49,050 bases of DNA from Salinisphaera sp. (GCF_002729955.1 NZ_PBYA01000022.1:1-49050); one strand, 5' to 3'. Shown: positions 35,043-44,878, counted from the stretch's first letter. Notes: generated by a model not told the origin, from the sequence alone. Made by a program: numbers and translations.

Positions 35043-36361
35043 GACGACACCTCGCTGGCCTCGATTTGCAGGCCGGCCGCGGATGCCAGCGCCACGAAAC
35101 CGGGAAACGAGGTATCCACGAAGTCGCAGTCGTCGATTTCAATGGGCGCATCGGCACGCAGCGCTGCCATCGCGAACGCCATGGCGATGCGGTGGTCGTC
35201 GTGGCTTTCGATCAGGCCGCCGCCGAATACCGGCCCGGCGCCGCGGCCGACGATCGTGAGCCCGTCATCCGCCACGCTGACATCGACGCCGAGCTGACTC
35301 AGGCCGTCGGCCATCACCGCGATACGATCGGATTCCTTGACCCGCAGCTCGGCTGCGCCGGTCAGACGGGTCGTGCCTTCGGCACAGGCGGCAGCAATGA
35401 ATATCGCCGGAAACTCGTCGATGGCAAGCTCCACCTCGTCGCCGCCGATATCGATGCCCTGGAGCGACGCGCTGCGCACTTCGATGTCGGCCACCGGCTC
35501 GCCGGCCTGAATACGCTCGTCGTGCAGGCGTATGTCCGCGCCCATGCGGCCTAGGATATCGATTACCCCGCGCCGGGTCGGATTGATGCCCACGCCGGGC
35601 AGCACGATCGCGCTGGCTTCGGCGATGCTGGCCCCGACCATGAAAAACGCGGCCGAGGAAAGATCGGCCGGCACCGCGACGTCACCGGCCTGAAGAGACT
35701 GGCCGCCCGCGATGGCCAGGGTACGCGCCTGGCGTTCGATACGTACGCCAAAGGCGGAGAGCATGCGCTCGGTATGATCGCGGCTGATCCCCGGCTCGGT
35801 GACCCGCGTGCTGCCCTGGGCATACAGCCCGGCCAGCAATACACAGGATTTGATCTGGGCGCTGGCCACCGGCGGCGTGTAGTCGATGCCGTTGAGCGCC
35901 TGGCCGCCCTGGATGACGAGCGGCGCGCGCCCGCCTTCCTCGCCGTCGATGCGTGCACCCATGAGCCTCAGGGGCTCGATCACACGCGCCATGGGTCGAC
36001 GCGACAGGCTGGCATCGCCGACCAGACGGCTGTCGAAGCGTTGCCCGGCCATCAGGCCGGACATCAGACGCATGGACGTACCCGAATTGCCGAGGTCGAG
36101 CGGCGCCTGCGGCGCCCGCAGGCCGTCGCGCCCCACCCCGTCGACGGTCAGCGCCTCGCCGTCGCGCGCGAAGACCACACCCATCGCCTCAAAGGCATGC
36201 AGCGTGGCCAGACAGTCCGCGCTTTCAAGAAAGCCGGTAATACGGGAGCGCCCGTCGGCGAGCGCCGACAGCATGACCGCACGGTGCGAAATGGACTTGT
36301 CGCCCGGCACGCGCAACTCGCCACGCAGGGCGCCGCCCGGCCGCAGATGAAAACGCCGCAT
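35039..36361 (-). CDS. aroA: 3-phosphoshikimate 1-carboxyvinyltransferase (EPSP synthase)
   Basis: A 440-residue enzyme joining shikimate-3-phosphate and PEP in the shikimate pathway. The N-terminal PGDKSISHRAVMLSALA (19-35) binds substrate; GNSGTSMRLMSGLMAG (91-106), RRPMARVIEPLRLMGA and LRVKESDR follow. The RPM motif and the GNSGTS variant resemble class II enzymes rather than the E. coli class I type (inference from motif wording). It is 1 bp from tyrA upstream and overlaps cmk downstream. Confidence 0.96.
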   Translation of the reverse strand: MRRFHLRPGGALRGELRVPGDKSISHRAVMLSALADGRSRITGFLESADCLATLHAFEAMGVVFARDGEALTVDGVGRDGLRAPQAPLDLGNSGTSMRLMSGLMAGQRFDSRLVGDASLSRRPMARVIEPLRLMGARIDGEEGGRAPLVIQGGQALNGIDYTPPVASAQIKSCVLLAGLYAQGSTRVTEPGISRDHTERMLSAFGVRIERQARTLAIAGGQSLQAGDVAVPADLSSAAFFMVGASIAEASAIVLPGVGINPTRRGVIDILGRMGADIRLHDERIQAGEPVADIEVRSASLQGIDIGGDEVELAIDEFPAIFIAAACAEGTTRLTGAAELRVKESDRIAVMADGLSQLGVDVSVADDGLTIVGRGAGPVFGGGLIESHDDHRIAMAFAMAALRADAPIEIDDCDFVDTSFPGFVALASAAGLQIEASEVSS

Positions 36362-36362
36362 A

Positions 36363-37253
36363 TCAGGAACGCCTCATGGCAAAACCGTCGCGCGCGGTCT
36401 TCGCGCGCTGGAAAGTGGCCGCCAGTGCATCGCGGTCGTCGTCGGCAATCGCTGCCCTCACCGCCGCCAGATCGCCGATATAGCGATCGAGCACCGGCAG
36501 CACGGCATCGTGATTCGCGGTCACGATATCCGCCCACAGCGAGGGGCTGCTGGATGCGATACGTGTGAAGTCGGCAAAGCCGCCGGCCGCATATTCGAAT
36601 ATCTCGGTACGTTCGGCCATCCGCGCCAGGGTATCCACCAGCGTGTAAGCCAGCAGATGCGGCAGATGGCTGGTGGCCGCCAGCACCTCGTCGTGGTGAG
36701 CACCGTCCATTTCGCTGATGCGCGCACCAATCGTACGCCACAGCGCTTCGACCCGGGCCAGCGCCTGCGGCTCGGTCGCCGGCGTGGGAGTGAGAATGAC
36801 CCGGCGCTGTTCGAACAGTTCGGCGAAGCCCGCATCGAGCCCGCTACGCTCGGTGCCGGCGATGGGATGGCCCGGCACGAACCGGGCAAAGCCCTCGCCC
36901 AGGCTGGCCTGGGCCTCGCGAATCACGCTCAGCTTGGTACTGCCGGTATCGGTCACCACGGCATCTGCGGGCAGCGCCGCGGCCAGATCGGCGAACACGC
37001 CGGCCATCGCGCCGATGGGTACGGCGACGATCACGAGCGTGGCCTTGGCCACGGCCGTGGCGACATCCGTCGACGCCTCGCTCACCAAACCCAATTCGCG
37101 TGCCTGGCGCGCCTCGTTGGCATCCGCCACCACGGCGTCAACGCGGGCGCCGCAGCCTTTCGCCTGCAGCGCACGTATGATCGAACCGCCGATCAGGCCC
37201 AGCCCGATTACACAGATTCGTTCGTTTTCAAGGCTTTGATCGGTTCGATTCAT
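36363..37253 (-). CDS. tyrA: Prephenate/arogenate dehydrogenase
   Basis: A 296-residue NAD(P)-dependent enzyme oxidising prephenate toward tyrosine. It has the Rossmann motif VIGLGLIGGSIIRAL (about 15-29), DTGSTKLSV and the active-site region FVPGHPIAGTERSG with His. It is monofunctional, with no chorismate mutase domain, which fits with PheA carrying that activity. The ATG overlaps the hisC stop codon, and aroA starts 1 bp after its stop. In pseudomonads tyrA and aroA at this site are fused; here they are separate. Confidence 0.95.
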   Translation of the reverse strand: MNRTDQSLENERICVIGLGLIGGSIIRALQAKGCGARVDAVVADANEARQARELGLVSEASTDVATAVAKATLVIVAVPIGAMAGVFADLAAALPADAVVTDTGSTKLSVIREAQASLGEGFARFVPGHPIAGTERSGLDAGFAELFEQRRVILTPTPATEPQALARVEALWRTIGARISEMDGAHHDEVLAATSHLPHLLAYTLVDTLARMAERTEIFEYAAGGFADFTRIASSSPSLWADIVTANHDAVLPVLDRYIGDLAAVRAAIADDDRDALAATFQRAKTARDGFAMRRS

Positions 37254-38386
37254 GCGCGTTCGAGAACGCTGTCGAGCGCCGCCAGAAACACCTGATTCTC
37301 TTTTTCGCTACCGACAGTTACACGCAAATGTTCAGGCATTGCATAGCTTTCGAGCGGGCGTACGATCACGCCTTCGTGCAGCATTGCCTGGTAGACGGGC
37401 GTGGAGGGTCGGCCACAGTCGAAGGTGATGAAATTGGCCTGTGACGGCACACAACGCAGACCCCGCGCCTCGAGCTCGCTGCCCAGCGACGCCCGCTGCA
37501 CGGCGTTGGTCTGGGTCGAGTAGATCACGAACTCCTCGTCCGACAACGCCGCCTGGGCACAGTAAAGGGCCACGGTGTTGACGTTGAACGGCTGGCGGAT
37601 GCGGTTGATCCAGTCCGCCACCTGGGGCGAGGTCAAGGCATAGCCGACGCGCAGGCCGGCCATCCCATAAATTTTCGAGAATGTTCGCGTAACAATCAGA
37701 TTTTCAAAGCGTTCGAGCCATTCACGGCTGTCCGGACGCTCGCTGTCCGCCTGATATTCGAGATAGGCCTCGTCAAGTACGACGACCACGCCGGCCGGCA
37801 CGGACTGCATGAACGCCTCGATCGCCTCAGGTGCCAACCAGGTGCCCGTGGGGTTGTTCGGGCTGGCAATGAAGACCACGCCGGTGTTTTCGTCGATATG
37901 CTCGAGAAACGCTTCAAGATCGTGGCCATAGGGCATGTCGGCATCGGGTCCGAGTGCCGGTACCTCGCGCACCTCGGCGTTCACCGCCTGGGCCACGATC
38001 GGGTAGACCGCGAACGCGTACTGCGAGAACACCGCATTCTTGCCGGGGCCCAGAAAAACCCGTGCGGTGAGCTCCAGTACGTCGTTGGAACCGTTGCCGA
38101 GTGTGACCCGCTCCGGCTCGATTGCATGGCGGGCGGCGATATCCTGCTTGAGCGCATAACCGCCGCCGTCCGGGTAACGATGCAGGTCGGAGGCGCCGTT
38201 CTGAACGAAGTCGGCAAACGCCTTCGTGACCGCCGGCGCCACGCCGAAGGGGTTCTCGTTGGAAGCCAGCTTGATGATCGAGCTCAGCCCCAGCTCGCGC
38301 TTGAGGTCATCGATCGGTTTGCCGGGCACATAGGCGTGCAGGCCGTGAATACCGGCATGCGCCTGTTCGTTTAGGCTCTTACCCAT
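37250..38386 (-). CDS. hisC: Histidinol-phosphate/aromatic aminotransferase
   Basis: A 378-residue PLP aminotransferase of the HisC family. The PLP lysine lies in RTFSKIYGMAGLRVGYAL, and the N-terminal KLASNENPFG motif is present. In this aromatic gene cluster the HisC2-type enzyme is thought to act mainly on aromatic keto acids (phenylpyruvate, 4-hydroxyphenylpyruvate) in related bacteria; whether it also serves histidine synthesis cannot be seen. It sits 40 bp after pheA and overlaps tyrA by four bases. Confidence 0.94.
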   Translation of the reverse strand: MGKSLNEQAHAGIHGLHAYVPGKPIDDLKRELGLSSIIKLASNENPFGVAPAVTKAFADFVQNGASDLHRYPDGGGYALKQDIAARHAIEPERVTLGNGSNDVLELTARVFLGPGKNAVFSQYAFAVYPIVAQAVNAEVREVPALGPDADMPYGHDLEAFLEHIDENTGVVFIASPNNPTGTWLAPEAIEAFMQSVPAGVVVVLDEAYLEYQADSERPDSREWLERFENLIVTRTFSKIYGMAGLRVGYALTSPQVADWINRIRQPFNVNTVALYCAQAALSDEEFVIYSTQTNAVQRASLGSELEARGLRCVPSQANFITFDCGRPSTPVYQAMLHEGVIVRPLESYAMPEHLRVTVGSEKENQVFLAALDSVLERA

Positions 38387-38426
38387 GTTATTTCAACACG
38401 TTAACGATTGAATTTAATTCGCGACA

Positions 38427-39539
38427 TCAAGTTGACGAGACGTCGACCGCACGCGGGTAGGCACCCAGCACTTTCAGCATCGCCGACTGGGATTCGATCG
38501 CTTCGAGCACCTGGCGCACCCGCGGCTCGTCGATATGGCCTTCCAGATCGATGAAGAAATTATAGTCCCATGCCTGGCGCCGCGACGGCCGCGACTCGAT
38601 ACGGGTGAGATCCACGCCGGCTTCTGCGCCCGGGGTGAGCAGCCGATGCAACATGCCCGGCTGGTTGCGGATGGCGACCAGAATCGAGGTCATATCATTG
38701 CCGGTGGCCGGCACCTGCTGCTTGCCGAGCACGAGAAAACGCGTGGTGTTGTTCGGCTCATCTTCGATGTTCGAGGCCAGAATCGGCAGCTCGTAGAATT
38801 CCGAAGCCGCGCGCCCGGCGATGGCGGCCGCCTGGCTCTCCCCGGCCACGCGTCGTGCGGCTTCGCCGTTGCTGGATACGGCTTCGCGCACCACGCCCGG
38901 CAGGTGGCGATCGAGCCACTTGCGACACTGGGCCAGCGATTGCGCATGGGCGACCACGCGCTTGACGCCGGTGATATCCGCCGCCTTCGACAGCAGGTGG
39001 TGATGCACGCCAAGCGCGACCTCACCACAGATGCGCAGCGAACTGCCTACCAGCTGGTCGAGGGTATGGCTGACCACGCCTTCGGTGGAGTTCTCCACCG
39101 GCACGACGCCGAAATCCGCGTTGCCGGCCTCGACTTCACGAAAGATCTCGTCGATGGCCGGCAGTGGCATGGCCCGTACCGAATGGCCGAAGTGCTTGTA
39201 GACCGCGGCCTGGGTGTAGGTACCTTCAGGGCCGAGATAGGCCACCTTCAGCGGCGATTCCAGGGCCAGGCACGCCGACATCACTTCGCGCATGAGACGC
39301 ATGATGGTGGCATCGTCGAGCGGGCCTTCGTTGCGCTCGGCCACCCGACGCAGCACGTCGGCTTCGCGCTCGGGCCGATAGAAGTCGGTGCGCTGCCGCT
39401 CGGCCTTGATACGGGCGACGTCCAGGGCCACGCCGGCCCGCTCGGCGATCAAAGCCTGGATCTGTGCGTCCAGGGCATCGATACGCTCGCGCGCGCCGGC
39501 GAGAGCCTCGTTGTCGGAGTTGTCCTGCGACGAACTCAT
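38427..39539 (-). CDS. pheA: Chorismate mutase/prephenate dehydratase
   Basis: A 370-residue bifunctional enzyme of phenylalanine synthesis. An AroQ chorismate mutase domain covers about 10-95 (RERIDALDAQIQALIAERA). The prephenate dehydratase domain begins VAYLGPEGTYTQAA and contains the NSTEGVV and catalytic-region TTRFLVL. A C-terminal regulatory ACT domain carries ESRPSRRQAWDYNFFIDLEG, the phenylalanine-binding ESRP motif. Feedback inhibition by phenylalanine is expected. It is 3 bp after serA. Confidence 0.96.
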   Translation of the reverse strand: MSSSQDNSDNEALAGARERIDALDAQIQALIAERAGVALDVARIKAERQRTDFYRPEREADVLRRVAERNEGPLDDATIMRLMREVMSACLALESPLKVAYLGPEGTYTQAAVYKHFGHSVRAMPLPAIDEIFREVEAGNADFGVVPVENSTEGVVSHTLDQLVGSSLRICGEVALGVHHHLLSKAADITGVKRVVAHAQSLAQCRKWLDRHLPGVVREAVSSNGEAARRVAGESQAAAIAGRAASEFYELPILASNIEDEPNNTTRFLVLGKQQVPATGNDMTSILVAIRNQPGMLHRLLTPGAEAGVDLTRIESRPSRRQAWDYNFFIDLEGHIDEPRVRQVLEAIESQSAMLKVLGAYPRAVDVSST

Positions 39540-39542
39540 CGC

Positions 39543-40736
39543 TTAGGCCGCGTCGCTACCCACGGCACCCAGATACCGCACGCACAGCACGCCTTCGATG
39601 GTACGCAACTCTTCGATGGCTTCATCGGCGACCGGCGCGTCGATATCGACCAGCGTATAGGCCACCTCGCCCTTGGACTTGTTGAGCAGGTCCGCGATGT
39701 TGTGACCGTGCCGGGCCAGCGTGGACGAGATCTGGCCGACCATGTTGGGCACGTTATGGTTGACCACAGCCAGGCGATGGGCGCTGGCCGTCGGCGGCAT
39801 GATCGCCTCGGGGAAGTTCACCGAGTTGCGAATATTGCCGACTTCGAGATAGTCGCGCAGCTGGTCGGCGATCATCATCGCGCTGTTGTCTTCGGCCTCG
39901 TCGGTGGAGGCGCCCAGATGCGGCAGCGTGATCACGCGGTCGTGGCCGCGCAGCTTCTCGGAGGGGAAGTCGCAGACGTAGTAGCTCAGACGGCCGTTTT
40001 CCAGCGCGGCGAGCACCGCGTCTTCATCCACGATTTCGGCACGCGAGAAGTTGAGCAGCACCGCGCCCTTGCGCATGAGCTTGAGCCGTTTGGCGTCGAC
40101 CAGCCCACGGGTGTCGTCGACCAGCGGCACATGCAGCGAGACATAGTCGGAGCGCGACAGCAGTTCATCGATGGACAGCGCCTGGGAGACGTTGGAGGTC
40201 AGGCGCCAAGCGTTGTTGACCGTAATACCCGGGTCAAAGCCCTGTACGCTCATGCCCAGCGCCTGGGCGGCGTTGGCCACGTTCACGCCGATGGCGCCAA
40301 GGCCGGCCACGCCGAGGGTGCGCCCCGGCAGTTCCACGCCCTTGAAGCGCTTCTTGCCGGCTTCGACTTCCTTCTTGAGCTCTTCCCCGGTGGAGGTCAG
40401 CTCTTCCACATAGCGCCAGGCGCTCATGAGATTGCGCGAGGCCAGCAGCATGCCGGCCAGCACCAGCTCCTTAACGGCGTTGGCGTTCGCGCCGGGGGCA
40501 TTGAACACCGGCACGCCGCGCTTGCTCATGTCGGCAACGGGAATGTTGTTCACGCCCGCGCCCGCGCGGCCGATGGCCCGCACGGAATCGGCGATCGTCA
40601 TGTCGTGCATGTTGTGCGAACGCAGGATGATGGCGTCCGGCTTGGACATCTCCGACGCGATCTCGTAGAGATCGCGCGGCAGGCGATCGAGCCCCTTGGC
40701 CGAAATATTGTTCAGCGTCTGAATCTTGAATGTCAT
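39543..40736 (-). CDS. serA: D-3-phosphoglycerate dehydrogenase
   Basis: A 397-residue NAD-dependent dehydrogenase, first step of serine synthesis from 3-phosphoglycerate. It shows the NAD-binding GRTLGVAGLGAIGVNVANAA, the substrate loop NNIPVADMSKRGVPVFNAPGAN, the catalytic-region ITLPHLGAST and a C-terminal ACT domain (VVNHNVPNMVGQISSTLARH) for possible serine inhibition. The ATG at 40736 follows AAAGGG and starts with MTFKIQTLNNIS; a longer frame upstream is not used. It sits between serC and pheA, so two serine steps are adjacent. Confidence 0.93.
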   Translation of the reverse strand: MTFKIQTLNNISAKGLDRLPRDLYEIASEMSKPDAIILRSHNMHDMTIADSVRAIGRAGAGVNNIPVADMSKRGVPVFNAPGANANAVKELVLAGMLLASRNLMSAWRYVEELTSTGEELKKEVEAGKKRFKGVELPGRTLGVAGLGAIGVNVANAAQALGMSVQGFDPGITVNNAWRLTSNVSQALSIDELLSRSDYVSLHVPLVDDTRGLVDAKRLKLMRKGAVLLNFSRAEIVDEDAVLAALENGRLSYYVCDFPSEKLRGHDRVITLPHLGASTDEAEDNSAMMIADQLRDYLEVGNIRNSVNFPEAIMPPTASAHRLAVVNHNVPNMVGQISSTLARHGHNIADLLNKSKGEVAYTLVDIDAPVADEAIEELRTIEGVLCVRYLGAVGSDAA

Positions 40737-40773
40737 GAAAACCCTTTTATCCGCAAACTCTTCAAAAGCAGGC

Positions 40774-40862
40774 ATCCACGGATTTCACTGATTGCGCCGA
40801 TTCGAGTACAGCCGCTAACGAGGCATGTCTTCGAATCTGTGCGATCGGTGTAACCCGTGGAT
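40774..40862. repeat. 32-bp imperfect inverted repeat between serC and serA
   Basis: The arms 40774-40805 and 40831-40862 begin and end with ATCCACGG/CCGTGGAT and match at about 26 of 32 positions, with a 25-base centre. In RNA it would form a long hairpin between two operon genes. The wording (ATCCACGG..TTCAC) resembles dispersed repeats seen in other bacterial genomes, but no second copy is in this window. Confidence 0.7.
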
Positions 40863-40870
40863 CAAATGTC

Positions 40871-41956
40871 TTAACCGTTGGCTTTTTCGAAGCCGCGCAT
40901 GAAGTCGATCAGCGCGTCGACGCCCTCTTCCGGCATGGCGTTGTAGATCGAGGCACGCATGCCGCCGACCGAACGATGGCCCTTGAGGGTGGACAGCCCG
41001 GCTTCCTCGGCCTGGGCGAGGAACGTCTTGTTGAGTTCGTCGTTGGCGAGCAAAAACGGGACGTTCATGCGCGAGCGCGCATGCGGTGCCACCGGGTTGC
41101 TGTAGAAGTCCGAGCCGTCGATGAAGCCGTACAGCTTGTCGGCCTTGCGCTGGTTGCGCTCGGCCATGCCTTCCAGGCCGCCGTTGTCCAGGATCCATTC
41201 GAAGGTCAGACCGGCCATGTACCAGGCGAAACACGGCGGCGTGTTGAGCATGGAATCGGCATCGGCCTGCTGCTTGTAATCCAGCACCATGGGCACACCG
41301 GACTGCGGGTTGCCCATGAGGTCGTCGCGCACAATGACCATGGTGACCCCGGCCGGGCCGGCGTTCTTCTGCGCACCGGCATAAATCACGCCGTATCTGG
41401 ATACGTCGATCGGCTTCGACAGGAACGCCGACGACCAATCGCCCACCAGCGGCACGTCGCCGGTATCCGGCACGTCCGGGTATTCGATGCCCTCGATGGT
41501 TTCGTTGGGGGTGTAATGCACGTAGGCCGCGTCGTCTCGCAGCTGCCAGTCGGCCCGGGCAGGCACGTCGGTAAAGCTGCCGTCGACCGCCGAATTGGCC
41601 GCGACCTGGGCATCACCGTACTTGCCGGCTTCCTTGACCGCCTTCTTGCCCCAGCTGCCGTTGATGACGTAATCGGCCTTGTTCGAGCGACCCATCAGGT
41701 TGAGCGGCACGCCCGCGAACTGGCCGGCGGCGCCGCCCTGCAGGAACAGCACGCTGTAGCCTTCGGGCACATTCAGCAGCTTGCGCAGATCCTGGGTTGC
41801 TTTTTCGGCAATGGAGACGAACGCATCGCCGCGATGGCTCATCTCCATCACGGACATGCCGGTGCCCTGCCAATCCAGCAGATCGGCCTGGGCTTTTTCG
41901 AGCACTTCGACCGGCAGCGTGGCCGGCCCTGCACTGAAGTTGTAGACGCGTGCCAT
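40871..41956 (-). CDS. serC: Phosphoserine aminotransferase
   Basis: A 361-residue PLP enzyme for the second step of serine synthesis, also used in pyridoxal 5'-phosphate synthesis. It opens VYNFSAGPATLP, carries FLQGGAAGQFAGVPLNL, and has the PLP lysine in VIYAGAQKNAGPAG. The C-terminal SVGGMRASIYNAMP is typical. It is 38 bp after gyrA and 134 bp before serA, with a long inverted repeat in the second gap. Confidence 0.97.
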   Translation of the reverse strand: MARVYNFSAGPATLPVEVLEKAQADLLDWQGTGMSVMEMSHRGDAFVSIAEKATQDLRKLLNVPEGYSVLFLQGGAAGQFAGVPLNLMGRSNKADYVINGSWGKKAVKEAGKYGDAQVAANSAVDGSFTDVPARADWQLRDDAAYVHYTPNETIEGIEYPDVPDTGDVPLVGDWSSAFLSKPIDVSRYGVIYAGAQKNAGPAGVTMVIVRDDLMGNPQSGVPMVLDYKQQADADSMLNTPPCFAWYMAGLTFEWILDNGGLEGMAERNQRKADKLYGFIDGSDFYSNPVAPHARSRMNVPFLLANDELNKTFLAQAEEAGLSTLKGHRSVGGMRASIYNAMPEEGVDALIDFMRGFEKANG

Positions 41957-41994
41957 AGAACAAATCTCCTTTGAAAATCGACGCTGCGCGAAGG

Positions 41995-44664
41995 TCAGTC
42001 CGCGGCAGGGTCCGAATCGTTGTCGTCGGCGGCCGACGCGTCGCCCGCGCTGCGCTCGTCGCTCGAATCCTCGGCGCCGTTGTCCGCGCCCGAGTCTTCG
42101 CCATCCGCTTCGCCGTCGTCTTCCTCGTCGTCGGTGACGATGCGATCGACGCCGACCAGATGCTGGTCGTCGGCCACCCGAATGATGCGTACGCCCTGGG
42201 TGTTACGCCCGAGCACCGAGATTTCGGCCACCGCCGTACGAATCAGCGTACCCATATTGGATATCAGCATGATTTCATCGTCCTCGAGCACCTGGGTCGC
42301 GCCCACGACCGCACCGCTCTTGTCGGACTGCTTGAGCGCGAGCACGCCCTGACCGCCACGACCGCGCAGCGGATAGTCGTCCACCGGCGTGCGCTTGCCG
42401 TAGCCCTGCTCGGTGACGGTGAGAATATCGCCGTCGCGAATCACGATGAGCGCGATCACGGCCGCGCCGGCCTCGTCCTCGGGCAGGCGGATACCACGCA
42501 CGCCCGCGGCCGTACGGCCCATCTCGCGAACGTCCTGTTCGGCAAAACGAATCACCTTGCCGCCGGAAGAGAACAGCATCAGCTCGTCGTCGCCGCTGGT
42601 CAGGTCCACGCCCACCAGCGCATCGTCGTCGCGCAGATCGATGGCGATGATGCCGTTCGAACGCGGGCGCGAGAACTGCTCCAGCGCGGTCTTCTTGACC
42701 GTGCCGTTGCGCGTGGCGAAGAACACGTTCTCGCTGGTGTTGAAATCCTTGATGGGCAGCACCTGGGAGATACGCTCGTCGGCCTCGAGCGGCAGCAGGT
42801 TCACGATGGGTTTGCCGCGCGCGCCGCGCCCGGCGCTGGGCAGTTCGTAGACCTTGAGCCAGTACGCCTTGCCGGCCGAGGAGAAGCACAGCAGCGTATC
42901 GTGGGTATGCGCCACCCACAGCTTGTCGATGAAGTCGGCGTCCTTGGTCTGGGTGGCCGACTTGCCGCGCCCACCGCGACGCTGGGCGCGGTAGGCATCC
43001 AGCGGCTGGGACTTCACATAGCCTTCGTGAGTGAGCGTGACCACGACGTCTTCCGGGGTGATCAGATCCGCGGTGGTCAGGTCCAGGTGGCTGTCGAGGA
43101 TCTCGGTCTTGCGGTCGTCGCCGTAGTCGCGACGGATCGCCTCCAGCTCTTCGCGGATGACCTCGAACAGCCGCGCCATGTTGGACAGAATCTCGATGTA
43201 ATCGGCGATCTTGTCGAGCAGCTGCTCGAACTCCTCGATGATCTTGCTCTGTTCCAGGCCGGTGAGCCGGTGCAGACGCAGATCGAGAATCGCCTGGGCC
43301 TGGGTTTCGGTCAGCCGGTAGCTGCCGTTTTCCTGCAGGCCGTAGGCCTTGGACAGATCGGCCGGGCGCGACGATTCCGCGCCGGCGCGCTCGAGCATGT
43401 CCACGACCTGCCCCGGCGGCCATTCGCGGTTGATCAGCGCTTCGCGTGCTTCCGCCGGGCCGCTGGAGGCCTTGATCAGCGCGATCACCTCGTCGATGTT
43501 CGCCAGCGCGATGGTCAGCCCTTCCAGCACATGGGCCCGGGCACGCGCCTTGGCCAGCTCGTACTGGGTACGCCGGGTGACGACCTCGCGCCGATGGCGG
43601 ATGAAGGCTTCCAGCAGCTGCTTGAGGTTGAGCGTGCGCGGCTGGCCGTCGTCCAGTGCCACCATGTTGATGCCGAACACGGTCTGCATCTGCGAATGGC
43701 GATACAGGTTGTTGAGCACCACCTCGGGCGTTTCCCCGCGGCGCAGCTCCACGACCATGCGCATGCCGTCCTTGTCGGACTCGTCGCGCAGCTCGGTGAT
43801 GCCCTCGATGCGCTTGTCCTTCACCAGCTCGGCGATCTTTTCCAGCAGCCGGGCCTTGTTGACCTGATACGGCAGCTCGGTGACCACGATCGCCTGCTTG
43901 CCGCGCTCGTCCACTTCTTCGAAGTGCGCACGGGCCCGCATGTAGATACGCCCACGCCCGGTTTCATAGGCTTCGCGAATGCCGTCCGCGCCGTTGATCA
44001 TGGCCGCGGTGGGGAAATCCGGGCCGGGCACGTGTTCCATCAGCCCGGCGATGCTGATCTGCGGATCGTCCATGACCGCCAGCACCGCATTCACCACCTC
44101 GGTGAGGTTATGCGGCGGGATGTTGGTGGCCATACCCACCGCGATACCGGTGCCGCCGTTGACCAGGAGGTTGGGCAAACGGGTGGGCAGAACCGCCGGC
44201 TCGGACTCGGATTCGTCGTAGTTCGGGATGAAATCGACCGTATCCTTTTCGATATCGGCCAGAATTTCATGGGCCAGCCGGGCCATGCGCACTTCGGTAT
44301 AACGCATCGCCGCCGGCGCGTCGCCGTCGATGGAGCCGAAGTTGCCCTGGCCATCGACCAGCACGTAGCGCATGGAGAAATCCTGCGCCATACGCACGAT
44401 GGTGTCGTAGACCGCCGAATCGCCGTGAGGGTGGTATTTACCGATCACGTCGCCGACCACGCGGGCCGACTTCTTGTACGGCTTGTTCCAGTCGTTGCCC
44501 AGTTCGCGCATGGCGTAGAGCACGCGCCGATGCACCGGCTTGAGGCCGTCGCGTACGTCGGGCAGCGCACGCCCGACGATCACGCTCATGGCATAGTCGA
44601 GATACGACTGGCGCATCTCGTCTTCGAGGTTGATCGAAAGAATCTCTTTTGCGACGTCGGCCAT
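41995..44664 (-). CDS. gyrA: DNA gyrase subunit A
   Basis: An 889-residue topoisomerase subunit that cleaves and rejoins DNA while supercoiling it. The catalytic tyrosine is Tyr122 in [10 protein letters not shown]. The quinolone-determining region reads [15 protein letters not shown] with Ser83 and Asp87, the sensitive wild-type residues of E. coli. The GyrA box QRRGGRG is present in the C-terminal pinwheel. An unusually long Asp/Glu/Ser/Ala tail of about 50 residues ends the protein. The ATG at 44664 starts the canonical MADVAKEI; a 24-residue upstream extension is not family-like. It heads the long minus-strand block. Confidence 0.97.
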   Translation of the reverse strand: MADVAKEILSINLEDEMRQSYLDYAMSVIVGRALPDVRDGLKPVHRRVLYAMRELGNDWNKPYKKSARVVGDVIGKYHPHGDSAVYDTIVRMAQDFSMRYVLVDGQGNFGSIDGDAPAAMRYTEVRMARLAHEILADIEKDTVDFIPNYDESESEPAVLPTRLPNLLVNGGTGIAVGMATNIPPHNLTEVVNAVLAVMDDPQISIAGLMEHVPGPDFPTAAMINGADGIREAYETGRGRIYMRARAHFEEVDERGKQAIVVTELPYQVNKARLLEKIAELVKDKRIEGITELRDESDKDGMRMVVELRRGETPEVVLNNLYRHSQMQTVFGINMVALDDGQPRTLNLKQLLEAFIRHRREVVTRRTQYELAKARARAHVLEGLTIALANIDEVIALIKASSGPAEAREALINREWPPGQVVDMLERAGAESSRPADLSKAYGLQENGSYRLTETQAQAILDLRLHRLTGLEQSKIIEEFEQLLDKIADYIEILSNMARLFEVIREELEAIRRDYGDDRKTEILDSHLDLTTADLITPEDVVVTLTHEGYVKSQPLDAYRAQRRGGRGKSATQTKDADFIDKLWVAHTHDTLLCFSSAGKAYWLKVYELPSAGRGARGKPIVNLLPLEADERISQVLPIKDFNTSENVFFATRNGTVKKTALEQFSRPRSNGIIAIDLRDDDALVGVDLTSGDDELMLFSSGGKVIRFAEQDVREMGRTAAGVRGIRLPEDEAGAAVIALIVIRDGDILTVTEQGYGKRTPVDDYPLRGRGGQGVLALKQSDKSGAVVGATQVLEDDEIMLISNMGTLIRTAVAEISVLGRNTQGVRIIRVADDQHLVGVDRIVTDDEEDDGEADGEDSGADNGAEDSSDERSAGDASAADDNDSDPAAD

Positions 44665-44685
44665 AGACTTGTTTTCGTTCAAGCA

Positions 44686-44762
44686 GCCTGCAACGCAGGC
44701 CGCGTTCGGTGCGTATCCACGGGCTGGGGTCGGCACAACCGGGCCGTGTTGGCCGGTTGTGC
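44686..44762 (-). promoter_or_regulatory. Two hairpins in the gyrA leader
   Basis: GCCTGC/GCAGGC with a three-base loop (44686-44700) and a perfect 10-bp stem GCACAACCGG/CCGGTTGTGC with a ten-base loop (44733-44762) lie within 100 bp upstream of the gyrA start, in the divergent gap with mtaD. They could be leader RNA structures or an operator; neither has a U tract. Confidence 0.5.
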
Positions 44763-44878
44763 AGCGCGGTTCAGCGCCGTCGCGTAAAGCCGGTCATGTT
44801 AGCACAGCGCGTGTGCCAAAAGCGCTTGATTGCGCTAGAGTGGCGGGCGTTCGCGCTCCCTACTGATCGCCTGTTTCC

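Noticed and set aside
41971-44787. A 938-codon open frame on the plus strand opposite gyrA
   Set aside because: It is antisense to an unmistakable gyrA; long antisense frames arise from GC-rich codon bias. The same applies to frames at 38535-40853, 32372-34216, 23185-24606, 46920-48452 and 9622-10740.
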